A DNA stretch of 64,000 bases from Chitinophagales bacterium (GTDB lineage Bacteria > Bacteroidota > Bacteroidia > Chitinophagales > UBA2359): contig JAHDEE010000001.1 in assembly GCA_020629005.1 (NCBI GenBank), forward strand, positions 45,040-109,039, written 5' to 3'. A model generated the notes under the pieces. The model had not been told where the DNA came from, searched no databases, and saw only the letters and a program-made list of their open reading frames with translations. Both the position numbers and the translations under genes were made by a program. This document shows positions 28,282-37,721 of this stretch, piece by piece. Positions within the stretch are counted from its first letter, which is position 1, and every line of letters begins with the position of its first letter.

Positions 28282-30051
28282 TCAGGATTTGTTTATGTCT
28301 ACCTCTTGCAACACCTCGGGAGACTTTGCAGCAGGAGCTGAGAAAATTGCATTTAGCATTTTCAAGGTGATATAATAGGTCGGCAATACACCCGTAAGCC
28401 CCAGACTTCCCGAAGCCAGTGTACCACCAGAAACCAATGGATTATCCGAAGCGTAGTAGGCATATCGAAGAATGAGGCCATCTTGAATCACTTTTCGAAC
28501 AGCAGTCGCTGCCTGTATGGCCTTTTGATAATGAACCCCTTCCATTTCCAGTCCAATGGCTTTCCAGGAGGTGTTTTTAAAATAGCTGAGGACATCGCGG
28601 TTCTGTAGAGATGTTCCGAGCACAGTGATCATTGGACCTTCAAAGACCCGTCCAGCATAATCTTTAAAGTTCTCGCTTGTAAACTCATTATTGATCGGAT
28701 AGTTGTCTGCCGATCCTTCAAAAACATGCGCAGTTGGGATCATTATATCTCCCTTGTCTCCTACCAGAATCCCTGCCTTTCCCATGATGTTTACAGAGAC
28801 AAGATTCATTTGCTTCTCTGCTTCCACACCCATGAACGGGCGCAATAGCTCGTCCATCGTTTCATAAGCCTGTTCTCCAAATGCATAGTCCATCACCAAA
28901 ATTACTGGCTTCTGCGACCAGACTTCATCCTCTATTTTGAGCTCCGGTGAAAGTTTGCTTCGGTCTACCCTTGCAGTGTCTATGATCTGCACAGCTATAT
29001 TGGTTCCTGACTCATCATTGATCACATAGAGCCCGTTCTCTTTTCCAAAGCTGGTGATAATGGGCATATATTTGTCAGGATTCTCCGAAATCACATTAGT
29101 GGCCAATTCAATTATTGACAAGTCATCATCGATCTCTTTGCCTAAAGCCGGATAAGCGTAGATTGAATTCAGAACACTATGAAGATTCGCAGAAATCACA
29201 TGCAATGGACGATCCAGCAGCCCCTGTTCAAACATGAATTGTTTGATGTTGGCAGCCCATCTACTTCCGTATATGTGTAGACCGATTCGCTCTCTCAATG
29301 TCGAGGTGAATGTGATTTCGCGAGCACCTTCTGCAGAGGCTTGTTCAGCGATAGCCAGCATGCCCATCCAGTACACCACATGGAACAAATCATTATTGGC
29401 TTCCGGCTCCTCGTTGAACCGACGATAGGCACGTTCCGTTTCCAGAAAAGTTCGACCCAGAATCGTACTTAAGTACGAGATTGTGACCTCTCGGTTCTTG
29501 TCCGTTATCTTGATTTTCCCTTCTATGATCTCTCTGATCTTCTTCCAGACCCAGGTTTCCCTTCCATCCTCATCAATTGCCTTTTTCCTGATTTTTCTGG
29601 ACTCAAGGAATAAGAAAGTCAGGTGTGTCAGTACATCATAGATTTCACTCCGCCCCCTGGTTACCTCAATAAACATTTGATCCGGATCGATGCGATAACA
29701 ATTCCGACGTCTCTTCGAAGGTACCAGTACCGGAAAATCTGATTCCCGATAACCCTCGTCTGAGGTCAACTTGATCAGCCGACACTCTTCAATTCCTTTA
29801 GGCAAACGGGTAATCACATAGACCAGGCCATCCAGCTCAACTTTTTCAGGATCGTTGATCGAACCGTAGATCTCCGGTTGAAGGGTTCGAAGAGATTCCA
29901 CGATAGAAGTCCCTGATTTGCTTCCAGGTCTGTAATAACCTCTGTTAAAAAGATGCCGCATCGAGATGTACAAACGCTCGATAGCAGTCCTCGATTCTTG
30001 TGCTCTGGTTTTTCTGATAAGTTGCTTCAATTTCCCGGATTTATTCCGCAA
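28282..30051 (-). CDS. conserved protein with nucleoside-phosphorylase-like C-terminal half (DUF6909-like)
   Basis: A 589-aa protein that I take, from memory only, to be the DUF6909-type family of Bacteroidota. The N-terminal half is basic and charged. The C-terminal half shows features of the purine/uridine phosphorylase fold: GKAGILVGDKGDIMIPTA, then FEGPMITVLGT, and late IGLEMEGVHYQKA, which resembles the Met-Glu-Gly nucleoside-binding signature. A nucleosidase- or phosphorylase-like role is therefore possible but not shown. The start is TTG at 30051, inside the last 11 bases of bshC; the first in-frame ATG would remove about 30 residues. The overlap implies translational coupling with bshC. 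Confidence 0.7.
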   Translation of the reverse strand: MRNKSGKLKQLIRKTRAQESRTAIERLYISMRHLFNRGYYRPGSKSGTSIVESLRTLQPEIYGSINDPEKVELDGLVYVITRLPKGIEECRLIKLTSDEGYRESDFPVLVPSKRRRNCYRIDPDQMFIEVTRGRSEIYDVLTHLTFLFLESRKIRKKAIDEDGRETWVWKKIREIIEGKIKITDKNREVTISYLSTILGRTFLETERAYRRFNEEPEANNDLFHVVYWMGMLAIAEQASAEGAREITFTSTLRERIGLHIYGSRWAANIKQFMFEQGLLDRPLHVISANLHSVLNSIYAYPALGKEIDDDLSIIELATNVISENPDKYMPIITSFGKENGLYVINDESGTNIAVQIIDTARVDRSKLSPELKIEDEVWSQKPVILVMDYAFGEQAYETMDELLRPFMGVEAEKQMNLVSVNIMGKAGILVGDKGDIMIPTAHVFEGSADNYPINNEFTSENFKDYAGRVFEGPMITVLGTSLQNRDVLSYFKNTSWKAIGLEMEGVHYQKAIQAATAVRKVIQDGLILRYAYYASDNPLVSGGTLASGSLGLTGVLPTYYITLKMLNAIFSAPAAKSPEVLQEVDINKS

Positions 30052-31639
30052 AAATAGTCACTTTCTGCTCCATAGGCTCTAATTCCTTGAGCAAAAGGTC
30101 AATAAAGTCTGGTCCATGATCGAGGAAGTAATGTAGGAAGTTGTAATGGCGCTCCTGCAACTTGCCGCCGGGAAACAGTCTGGACCTGGCAACCAAAGCT
30201 CGTTGAATATTTGTTTCGTGCTTTCTCTTCTCCGCTCTCCTTAGCTTTTGAGCAATCTTATTGAGCGATTTCAGATTCTTAGACTTTTCTGCAGCAAGGC
30301 TTTGTTCCAGTCCTTTGTCCACCTTGGATATACGCTGAGAGAGGCGGTCAAAAAAAGCAGAGAGTTCTTGCTCCTCTTGATCCAAACTTAGGTCAACGTG
30401 GGTATCACGCTGAACTAGGAAGTTCGCGATTTCATTTTCGTCTCTAAATAAATCGTCTATCTTCAACTGAGCCTTAGCTAATTTCTTCGCCGTAATTTCG
30501 TCAACAAAAATAGCACTGTCACGCAGCATCAGGGCGGGCATAGGCAGACCAAAAGCCGTGAAGACGGGTTTTAATTGAAGCCAATAGGCTAGCTCTCCTC
30601 CTCCTCCTATGTAGGCAAGATTGGGAAATAAGAACTCCTGATAAACAGGACGAAAAAGTACATTGGGGCTAAATCTCTCTGGCCTGTTTTCCAATTCACT
30701 CTCAATCTCTTCAGCCGTAAAGCTGATATTACTATTCCGAACATTGAAGAGATCACCTTCTCTAACGATGCGCTCCCTAAAGCCCTGCTTCAAATAGAAC
30801 AAGTTGATTTCCCTGGCATGTGCTTGCACCTTATAACCAAGTTCTTTCAACTGCTTATCGCTGGTTTGGCAGGCTCCGAATACCTTTTGCTCAAACAACT
30901 CCTGCTTCATTAGGGGAACGAATGCCTTCTTTAAGGATGCGTCATCCTGGTCAATGACCAACAAACCATGTTGCCCAAACAAAGCGTTCAACAAGGCCCG
31001 CATTCCATCGGCTACGGAAGTTCTACCAAGAAAAGATTGTCGAAGCAGTTCCCTAACCTGCTGGAGGTATTGGCTTGATGCACCGAGGTCCTCGATCTCT
31101 TCAATCAGCCCCTCAAGTCCTTCGGGTGTATAACGACCAACTGCTCCCCCTTGATTAGCTGACCATTCGATTCGATTTTCTCTAATATAGATGTGATTAA
31201 GTTCCTCGAAATCATGATCCTCTGATCCAATCCAGAAAATCGGAATGAAGTTGTGTTCAGGAAAGTGCCTCGCAAGAAACCGAGCCTGCTTGATTGCAGA
31301 AACAGTCTTAAGTATAAAGTATAATGGCCCGGAAAACAGATTGCACTGATGAGCTGTAACTACTGTGTAGGTATTTTCATCCTTCAAGAGCGACAACTGT
31401 CGCTCCCAGGTATCCGAATTAGGGAGACCCTGATATTGCTTTGCTATAACTTCAACCAATAAAGAACGAGGATAGCTGCTTGAGGAGCGATCATGGATTG
31501 CTTGCTGAAATCCTTGCTCTGATAATTCGTAAGCCTGCAACTGTTGAATCGCCTCCTTCTTGCCCAGGTAGTCGATCACTGTCGTGGAAAAAGCACTGGT
31601 CTTTGCTGGTTCAATCTTGCTCGTGGTATTGAAGGGCAT
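30041..31639 (-). CDS. bshC: bacillithiol biosynthesis cysteine-adding enzyme BshC
   Basis: A 532-aa BshC. It is thought to add cysteine to glucosaminyl-malate in the last step of bacillithiol synthesis, the low-molecular-weight thiol of many Bacteroidota and Firmicutes. Diagnostic blocks are VTAHQCNLFSGPLYFILK (family GQQ/HQ..L.GPLY) and IPIFWIGSEDHDFEELNH, with a C-terminal coiled-coil (KNLKSLNKIAQKLRRAEKRK). Length is normal. ATG at 31639 is well supported. bshA and bshB are not in the window. It follows the symporter gene by 20 nt and overlaps the downstream gene by 11 nt, so three genes may be one transcript. Confidence 0.93.
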   Translation of the reverse strand: MPFNTTSKIEPAKTSAFSTTVIDYLGKKEAIQQLQAYELSEQGFQQAIHDRSSSSYPRSLLVEVIAKQYQGLPNSDTWERQLSLLKDENTYTVVTAHQCNLFSGPLYFILKTVSAIKQARFLARHFPEHNFIPIFWIGSEDHDFEELNHIYIRENRIEWSANQGGAVGRYTPEGLEGLIEEIEDLGASSQYLQQVRELLRQSFLGRTSVADGMRALLNALFGQHGLLVIDQDDASLKKAFVPLMKQELFEQKVFGACQTSDKQLKELGYKVQAHAREINLFYLKQGFRERIVREGDLFNVRNSNISFTAEEIESELENRPERFSPNVLFRPVYQEFLFPNLAYIGGGGELAYWLQLKPVFTAFGLPMPALMLRDSAIFVDEITAKKLAKAQLKIDDLFRDENEIANFLVQRDTHVDLSLDQEEQELSAFFDRLSQRISKVDKGLEQSLAAEKSKNLKSLNKIAQKLRRAEKRKHETNIQRALVARSRLFPGGKLQERHYNFLHYFLDHGPDFIDLLLKELEPMEQKVTIFAE

Positions 31640-31659
31640 CGTTTGTTTTACAATTATTA

Positions 31660-33420
31660 CTAAAGATCATCGCCCATTATCTTTGTGCGACGCATGGTTG
31701 TATTCAGAAGCATAAATGCGAAAAGGGCGATTGCAGTCCAGATGCCTGCTTCCGAATATTCCATAAACAGGACTTTGCCTATACCAAAAAGGATAGCGTA
31801 CACCATCGTTATACCAGACAACCAGCAAATCGCCAATTTGCCAAGTTGCGACGGCTTGCCTGCTTGATTTGTTAAAGAACTTATAGGCCCCCAGTTTCCT
31901 CCAGGTTTGACCTTAAGATAGAATTCTTTAAGATGTTCTTCATCCTGTTTCGGGCTAAAGTAGGTTACCGCCAACCAGACAATGGTAGTACATCCAACGG
32001 TAAAGAAGAAAGTATTAGGCGAATCTGGCAGGCCTTCAAAGCCAAGAGCATAGCGAGCAATTGGATAGGCCAAAAGCGGTGTGATCGTAGCAGCAATTTC
32101 GCTCCATGCATTTATCCTCCACCAATACCAGCGCAAAATCAAAACGAGACCTAGTCCTGCTCCTATCTCGATCAAGAAACCCCAGACGCCGGAAATCGAC
32201 TCTATACCATAAGCCGCAATCATGCCAAGCACCATGAGGCCCAGTGTAGTGATTCTTGAAGCAAGAACTAGTTGCTCATTCGTAGCTTCCGGTCTCAAGA
32301 ACCTCTTGTAGAAGTCATTGACAACATAGCTTGCTCCCCAATTGAGTTGAGTGGAGATTGTACTCATGTAGGCTGCGAGAAAAGAAACAAGTAGCAAACC
32401 TTTCAAGCCTGCCGGAAGAAAGTCCACCATCGCCTGGACGAAGCCATCCTTTGGGTCCATCTCTGGGTATAAAATCATGGCGCACAATGCCACAAGAATC
32501 CAGGGCCATGGCCTGATGCAGTAGTGTGCAACCTGAAAGAAAAGTGTGGCATAAACAGCATGCCTTTCGTCTTTTGCACTCATCATTCTTTGCGCCACAT
32601 ACCCTCCACCTCCTGGCTCTGCGCCAGGGTACCAACTGGCCCACCACTGCATTGTGAAGTAGGCCAAAAATGTGCCTATGCCAATAGTGAAAGCTTTTGC
32701 ACCACCTTGGCTTGAAGCATCACCAATTCTGGGAAAGAACTCTAGCGCTGAGGGATCGATAGATTTCTTCAAGCCGCTAAGGCCCCCTATTTGTTCTGAA
32801 CCGACAACAAAGTAAGCTAAGAGAATACATCCCACCATTGCTGTAACAAACTGCAGCACATCCGACATGGCCACCCCAAGAAGACCAGACATAGAGGCAT
32901 AGATGGAGACTACCAGCATCGCAACAGCACAAAAGGAGAAGGCTTCTTGATACGGCAAATCGAAAAAGACCTTTAGCAGCGTTATTAATGCCACATTCAC
33001 CCAGCCAATTATCATGAGATTCATGAAAACACCTAAATAGAGCGCTTTAAATCCTCTTAAACCAGCAGCAGGTAACCCACTGTACCTCAATTCGATAAAC
33101 TCCACCTCCGTAAGCACCCCGGAACGTCTCCAAAGACTAGCAAAGAAGAAGGTCGTCAACATTCCTCCGGCCAAGAAGCTCCACCATAACCAGTTGCCCG
33201 ATATGCCTTTACCCGCAACAATTTCGGCAACTGCTAAGGGGGTGTCAGCCGCAAAGGTGGTAGCCACCATGGAGATACCGGCGATATACCAGGGCAAGTT
33301 TCTGCCACCAAGGAAAAAACTGCCAAGATCTTTTCCGGCACCCTTAGTAAAAGAGATTGCTATTCCAATGAAAAGCACCAGAAAAACAACGATCACAATC
33401 CAGTCAAGGGTGGCGAGCAT
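31660..33420 (-). CDS. sodium:solute symporter family transporter
   Basis: A 586-aa inner-membrane transporter of the SSS family (LeuT fold, sodium-coupled uptake). About 13 hydrophobic segments can be traced, starting with LDWIVIVVFLVLFIGIAI. The family-type loop FFLGGRNLPWYIAGISMVAT and the sodium-site region FAADTPLAVAE are clear, as is SGLLGVAMSDVLQF further on. The substrate cannot be told from sequence; candidates in this family include sugars, amino acids and organic acids. The frame is open to a TTG at 33510, but the ATG at 33420 starts just before the first membrane helix and is chosen. It lies 20 nt upstream of bshC. Confidence 0.92.
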   Translation of the reverse strand: MLATLDWIVIVVFLVLFIGIAISFTKGAGKDLGSFFLGGRNLPWYIAGISMVATTFAADTPLAVAEIVAGKGISGNWLWWSFLAGGMLTTFFFASLWRRSGVLTEVEFIELRYSGLPAAGLRGFKALYLGVFMNLMIIGWVNVALITLLKVFFDLPYQEAFSFCAVAMLVVSIYASMSGLLGVAMSDVLQFVTAMVGCILLAYFVVGSEQIGGLSGLKKSIDPSALEFFPRIGDASSQGGAKAFTIGIGTFLAYFTMQWWASWYPGAEPGGGGYVAQRMMSAKDERHAVYATLFFQVAHYCIRPWPWILVALCAMILYPEMDPKDGFVQAMVDFLPAGLKGLLLVSFLAAYMSTISTQLNWGASYVVNDFYKRFLRPEATNEQLVLASRITTLGLMVLGMIAAYGIESISGVWGFLIEIGAGLGLVLILRWYWWRINAWSEIAATITPLLAYPIARYALGFEGLPDSPNTFFFTVGCTTIVWLAVTYFSPKQDEEHLKEFYLKVKPGGNWGPISSLTNQAGKPSQLGKLAICWLSGITMVYAILFGIGKVLFMEYSEAGIWTAIALFAFMLLNTTMRRTKIMGDDL

Positions 33421-33541
33421 AGGCAATTTTGATAGTGGCGTTAATGATTTGGTAAAGGAATGCAATTTAACAAGAAAAACGGGATATGATGAATGTAACG
33501 AAACATGCAAATGGCGTCAACACTGAGTGAAGAAACGAGAT

Positions 33542-33991
33542 ATGCAAAAAATGATCGGTCCGATCATTGCGCTCATATTTGTAATTGTAGCCTATGCAAC
33601 AGGAAACACACAGTGGCTGGGCAGAAAAGGGGGCGGTGGACACTACCAACAACAAAAAAAGAATACGACTGACAATCCGATTCCGCCAGGAATGAGTTTT
33701 GACGGTGCTTTGGAAGGCATGCAGGATGATCGGCTGATTTATACCAAACATGCCAAGTGCAGAATGGGCTGCAGGCACATCGACAAGGACGAAATAAACG
33801 AGATCCTGGAAAACGGCAAAATCAACAAGAGAAAAAGCAATTTGGGTGATTCACCGTGTCCGACATTTGCAGTTGAAGGCGTCACCAGAGATAAACAAAC
33901 TGTAAGAATTGTGTTTGCCGATTGTGGGCGAGAGACCAAGGTGATTACAGCTATTGACCTAAAGAATCACTACAAGTGCAATTGTCACTAA
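33542..33991 (+). CDS. membrane-anchored DUF4258 protein
   Basis: A 149-aa protein with one N-terminal hydrophobic segment (IGPIIALIFVIVAYATG) that is either a signal or an anchor, a glycine- and glutamine-rich linker, and a C-terminal DUF4258 domain: YTKHAKCRMGCRHIDKDEI ... ILENGK ... VRIVFADC. DUF4258 is related to small RelE/BrnT-like toxins, but here the fusion to an export signal and six cysteines suggests a periplasmic role rather than a toxin; no antitoxin partner is adjacent. The start may be GTG at 33527 or ATG at 33542; the ATG follows a purine-rich stretch and is preferred. It converges on the next gene with 31 nt between. Confidence 0.72.
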   Translation: MQKMIGPIIALIFVIVAYATGNTQWLGRKGGGGHYQQQKKNTTDNPIPPGMSFDGALEGMQDDRLIYTKHAKCRMGCRHIDKDEINEILENGKINKRKSNLGDSPCPTFAVEGVTRDKQTVRIVFADCGRETKVITAIDLKNHYKCNCH

Positions 33992-34022
33992 ATCCTTGAT
34001 TTCGCAGTTTCAAAAACGTAGA

Positions 34023-36500
34023 TTATCTTAACAGCGTAACATTGCCACTGCGATTTTCCTGAATCAGTTTTCCGTTGTCGTTTACCACAGCCTGAAGACT
34101 CCACACATAGGTTCCGATCGGCAATGCCTCACCATTAAAGTCGCCATCCCAGCCGTCAGTGCTACTGGTACTTCTAAACAATGTTTTACCCCAACGATCA
34201 TGTACGGTCAGCTCGAATTCCTCAACTGAAGAGGTTATCACCCTGAACACATCATTCACCCCGTCGCCATTTGGACTAAAGGCATTTACTACTTGTATTC
34301 CCACCTGGCAGAGGGTTGAAACTTCCATTTGTACTGTGGTGCTGCACTCAAATTCGTCAGTCACTTCAAGACTGTAAGATCCCGGCTGTGTCAATTGCAA
34401 GATGCGCTCTGTGCTTCCATCGCTCCAAAGGTATTGGTTAAAGTAGCCAGGGTCAATGTATTTGACCTGACCTTCACAAATGGTTTCAATCGTAGGAATC
34501 TCTGGTGACGGAGCCTCCCTGAAACCAAGGTAGATTTCATCCTCTGAGTTGCAACCATTGGCATCCAGCACCTGAAGATTATAGTAACCAGCTTCTACCA
34601 AATTCAGGCTTTGGGTACTTTCCTCATTGCTCCAACGGTATTCCACATAGCCATCCGGGGCCATGAAAGTTGCCGACTCTGCATTGCAAAAGTACTGGTC
34701 AGGTCCTAAGTCCAGGATTTCGCTTTCAACGAAATTGAGCATTATTGTGAGCTGTTTTTCACAGTTTTCCTCATTCCATACTACCACATTTATTGCTCCT
34801 TCAACGTCGGTGGAAAAAGTGGTTGCATTTGTTCCATCAGGCCAGAGTTGTGCGGAATAAAGTCCAGCGAGATCCAGCTGCAAAGTTTGCCCGGAACACA
34901 AGGTTGTATCAGAAGGGAAGTTGGGTTCCTGAAAAGAAGGGTGATCGAGAACGGTTAGCTGGTCTTCTTTAGGTCCGCAGGATGAAGATACCTGGAGTGT
35001 ATATGTACCAGGATTCTTGAGCCAGATTCCGGGTGTTGTTTCTCCATTGTTCCATAGGTAGTCCTGAAACAGATCAGGAACTTCTACAAACACACTATCT
35101 CCTTCACAAAAGGAAAAGGGTTCATCCTGTAAATCCAGGATAGGTTCAGGATCTTCAGTGTAAAAACTATCAACCACTCCCAAACCTTGTGGGCTGGTAC
35201 CGTTTTCTGCACCGTTATTCTCATTGAAGCAATTCGACGAAACGTTTACTTCCACCCCTGCCAGCCCCTGGGAAGCCAAGTTCAGTATTCCTTCCGGACT
35301 GCTGCTGGCATTTATCTTCAGGACTCCTGCACCTCCTCCGCCTCCTGGGCCAAAACAATCAAAGACAGCATACTGATCACCATCAACATTTCCGCCTTTG
35401 CCTCCATTTACTTTGAGCGTTAGCAGACCAGCAAAAGAAGCAACTTCAAAAACTACCGTACCTCCGGCTCCACCGCCTCCGCCACCAGATGCCAAGGCTA
35501 CCTGGTTTTGGTCTAGTCCAGCTGCTGAAATACTGTAGCTGTTTCCCTCCAAAACTCCCGCTTTAATAAAAATTAGTCCACCCCCATTGGTACCTGCAGT
35601 GGCCTGCGGATTTCCGTCGCTATCGAAAGCTTCAGCATGTCCTGCTCCTCCTCCGCCACCCATGAAGGCCTTCTTTTCAAAATCATCGAGTTGCCAGCCA
35701 CCCATTCCTCCGACTTCCAGAATTGCACATTCTGCCGATTGAAAACCGCCGCTGCCTCCCGCACTAAAATTACTGCCTCCTCCCCCACCGGAATTAGACT
35801 TGTTGCCACCGCCGCCTGCATTCGCCTGAGCACCCATTCCATATTGCATCGAGGGGTCGGGGACAAATAGCCCCTCTCCCTTTTCAGAAGCAAGAGCCTG
35901 GGATTCGTCATACCACAGATCGAAAGCTTCGCAAGGGAAACCGGTATCAAACATGCGGGTCCCACCTCTGAAACCTGCACCATCTGCCAGTAGATTGCCA
36001 TTGAGCACAAGTTCCTCAATTACATGAATTGCCAGTATGCCACCTACGGTACCGTCCCATGGCTGCGCCAGCAGATCGCCTACTACAGTCGCCGATTCAT
36101 AGACCGGTACTTTGACTATCTGAACTGCAAACGAAGTGTCATAGGAATTCGAGAGAATTGTTGTTGGTCGGAAAGTGTTGGTTGCGGTTTCTTCGACCGT
36201 CAAAAACTCATAGTTGCCTGCACTGCCATAATCTTCGATCATCCCGTAATCATAACTGAGGTCAAGATTACAGCTAACTCCATTCATCTGGATTAGCAAT
36301 AGTTTTTCCCCTGGAGCTAAACTATGTTCCTCAGCTGTACTGATCTCTGGCGGACACTGGCTCAGATCAATGTTCACTACTTCAAAGTATTCATTGACAA
36401 TTCCAGCTATGTCTTCCTGAGCAGACAAAGTTACGGGCAGCAAAAGAACGACAAGGATATTGCAAAACCCGATCAGTTTATGCAAGGCTTTGATTTGCAT
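34023..36500 (-). CDS. secreted glycine-rich protein with T9SS type B sorting domain
   Basis: An 825-aa exported protein. A signal peptide ends LSAQED. The N-terminal half (to about 430) is very rich in glycine in short runs (GGGGGAGH, GGGGGGAGG, GPGGGGGAG) alternating with hydrophobic beta-strand stretches, which suggests a beta-helix-like or glycine-loop fold. Several Ig-like modules of about 75 aa follow, opening with patterns such as PFSFCEGDSVFVEV and DTTLCSGQTLQLDL. The last 85 residues are the gliding-associated C-terminal domain (VNAFSPNGDGVNDVFR ... VHDRWGKTLF ... SGNVTLLR), the T9SS type B signal. It is probably a surface or matrix protein. No PorP/SprF gene is adjacent. ATG at 36500. 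Confidence 0.9.
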   Translation of the reverse strand: MQIKALHKLIGFCNILVVLLLPVTLSAQEDIAGIVNEYFEVVNIDLSQCPPEISTAEEHSLAPGEKLLLIQMNGVSCNLDLSYDYGMIEDYGSAGNYEFLTVEETATNTFRPTTILSNSYDTSFAVQIVKVPVYESATVVGDLLAQPWDGTVGGILAIHVIEELVLNGNLLADGAGFRGGTRMFDTGFPCEAFDLWYDESQALASEKGEGLFVPDPSMQYGMGAQANAGGGGNKSNSGGGGGSNFSAGGSGGFQSAECAILEVGGMGGWQLDDFEKKAFMGGGGGAGHAEAFDSDGNPQATAGTNGGGLIFIKAGVLEGNSYSISAAGLDQNQVALASGGGGGGAGGTVVFEVASFAGLLTLKVNGGKGGNVDGDQYAVFDCFGPGGGGGAGVLKINASSSPEGILNLASQGLAGVEVNVSSNCFNENNGAENGTSPQGLGVVDSFYTEDPEPILDLQDEPFSFCEGDSVFVEVPDLFQDYLWNNGETTPGIWLKNPGTYTLQVSSSCGPKEDQLTVLDHPSFQEPNFPSDTTLCSGQTLQLDLAGLYSAQLWPDGTNATTFSTDVEGAINVVVWNEENCEKQLTIMLNFVESEILDLGPDQYFCNAESATFMAPDGYVEYRWSNEESTQSLNLVEAGYYNLQVLDANGCNSEDEIYLGFREAPSPEIPTIETICEGQVKYIDPGYFNQYLWSDGSTERILQLTQPGSYSLEVTDEFECSTTVQMEVSTLCQVGIQVVNAFSPNGDGVNDVFRVITSSVEEFELTVHDRWGKTLFRSTSSTDGWDGDFNGEALPIGTYVWSLQAVVNDNGKLIQENRSGNVTLLR

Positions 36501-36691
36501 GCTAGGTACTTAATGGAGTGGAGAAAGGCCTTTCTGTTACCTGCAAAAAATTGCAGAATTCATGCCAGAAAGGCAATCAGCACAATTTGATTCAGACTGA
36601 TCGCAGACAAGCTAGACGATTGATAGACAAAGTTAATGTGACAGCACAAGCACATCAACAAACAGCAGACAAACAGCTGTATTTTAAGTGC

Positions 36692-37717
36692 TTAGCCAGC
36701 AAAATGCAAAGAATCTAACACAGTGCAGACCTTATCAAGCATCTCATCGTCAAAATCAAGATGTGTTGCAAAGCGCACAAGGCTTGAGTCCATATTGACG
36801 ATTGCTATTTCTCTTTCCCGTAAAGCCGAGGTCAATTCGGAAGCATCAACCGAGTCAATTGTCTCAAAGATTACCAAATTCGTCTCGACAGGTCGAATCC
36901 CAGCAATATATGGTTGCTGTTCCAAACATTGCCCTAGTACTTTTGCACGCTTATGATCATCCACAAGCCGGGCGATGTTATGTTCCAGTGCATAAATACC
37001 TGCTGCAGCTATGATCCCAGCTTGCCGCATACCTCCGCCCAAGACCTTTCGAATCTTTCTTGCTTTTTTGATTAGTTTTCCGTCAGCCAATAGGAGGCTA
37101 CCCACAGGAGCGCCAAGTCCCTTCGAAAGACAAATTGAGATGCTATCGAAGAGCTCGCCGATCTGAAGGCCTGTATATTTTTTTTCAACCATTGCATTGA
37201 AGAGTCGAGCGCCATCCAGATGAAGTTTCAGTCCTGCCTCTTGACAGGTTTTGGCGATTGCCTGAAGGTTGTCAAGTTCATAACAGGCACCTCCACCCTT
37301 ATTGGTCGTATTTTCCAGGCAAACCAGACTCGTGTTTGGGAACCAATCGTGATCTGGAAGTATGTTATTTGTCACATCTTCCGGTCTCAAAAACCCCTTT
37401 GGCCCATCACATAGTTTGACCGAGACTCCTGAATTGAAGGCAATTCCTCCAACTTCATAGTAATAGATGTGTGACAGCTTATGAATGATAAGTTCATCCA
37501 GGGGTTGGGTATGGGCTTTAACAGCAATTTGGTTGGTCATGGTTCCGGAGGGGCAGAATAGCGCAGCCTCCATTCCAAACATTTCAGCCGCCATTTTTTC
37601 CAGCCGAATCACAGTTGTGTCTTCGGCAAAAACGTCATCGCCCAAAGGGGCATTCATCATGGCTTCTTTCATGGCCGCGGATGGGCGCGTGACCGTGTCA
37701 CTTCGGAGATCTATCAT
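36692..37717 (-). CDS. ltaE: low-specificity L-threonine aldolase
   Basis: A 341-aa PLP enzyme of fold type I that splits L-threonine and L-allo-threonine into glycine and acetaldehyde. Clear family blocks are DLRSDTVTRPSAAM at the start, FCPSGTMTNQIA, the aspartate in LHLDGARLFNA, and the PLP lysine in ICLSKGLGAPVGS, followed by LGGGMRQAGI. Length is normal. The frame begins at TTG 37732, but the ATG at 37717 gives the canonical N-terminus MIDLRSDTV. It lies 4 nt after the rhomboid gene on the same strand, so the two are one operon, with no obvious functional link. Confidence 0.94.
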   Translation of the reverse strand: MIDLRSDTVTRPSAAMKEAMMNAPLGDDVFAEDTTVIRLEKMAAEMFGMEAALFCPSGTMTNQIAVKAHTQPLDELIIHKLSHIYYYEVGGIAFNSGVSVKLCDGPKGFLRPEDVTNNILPDHDWFPNTSLVCLENTTNKGGGACYELDNLQAIAKTCQEAGLKLHLDGARLFNAMVEKKYTGLQIGELFDSISICLSKGLGAPVGSLLLADGKLIKKARKIRKVLGGGMRQAGIIAAAGIYALEHNIARLVDDHKRAKVLGQCLEQQPYIAGIRPVETNLVIFETIDSVDASELTSALREREIAIVNMDSSLVRFATHLDFDDEMLDKVCTVLDSLHFAG

Positions 37718-37721
37718 ATTC

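Noticed and set aside
33542..33991. Toxin-antitoxin pair
   Set aside because: No small partner gene is adjacent, and the protein has an export or anchor segment.
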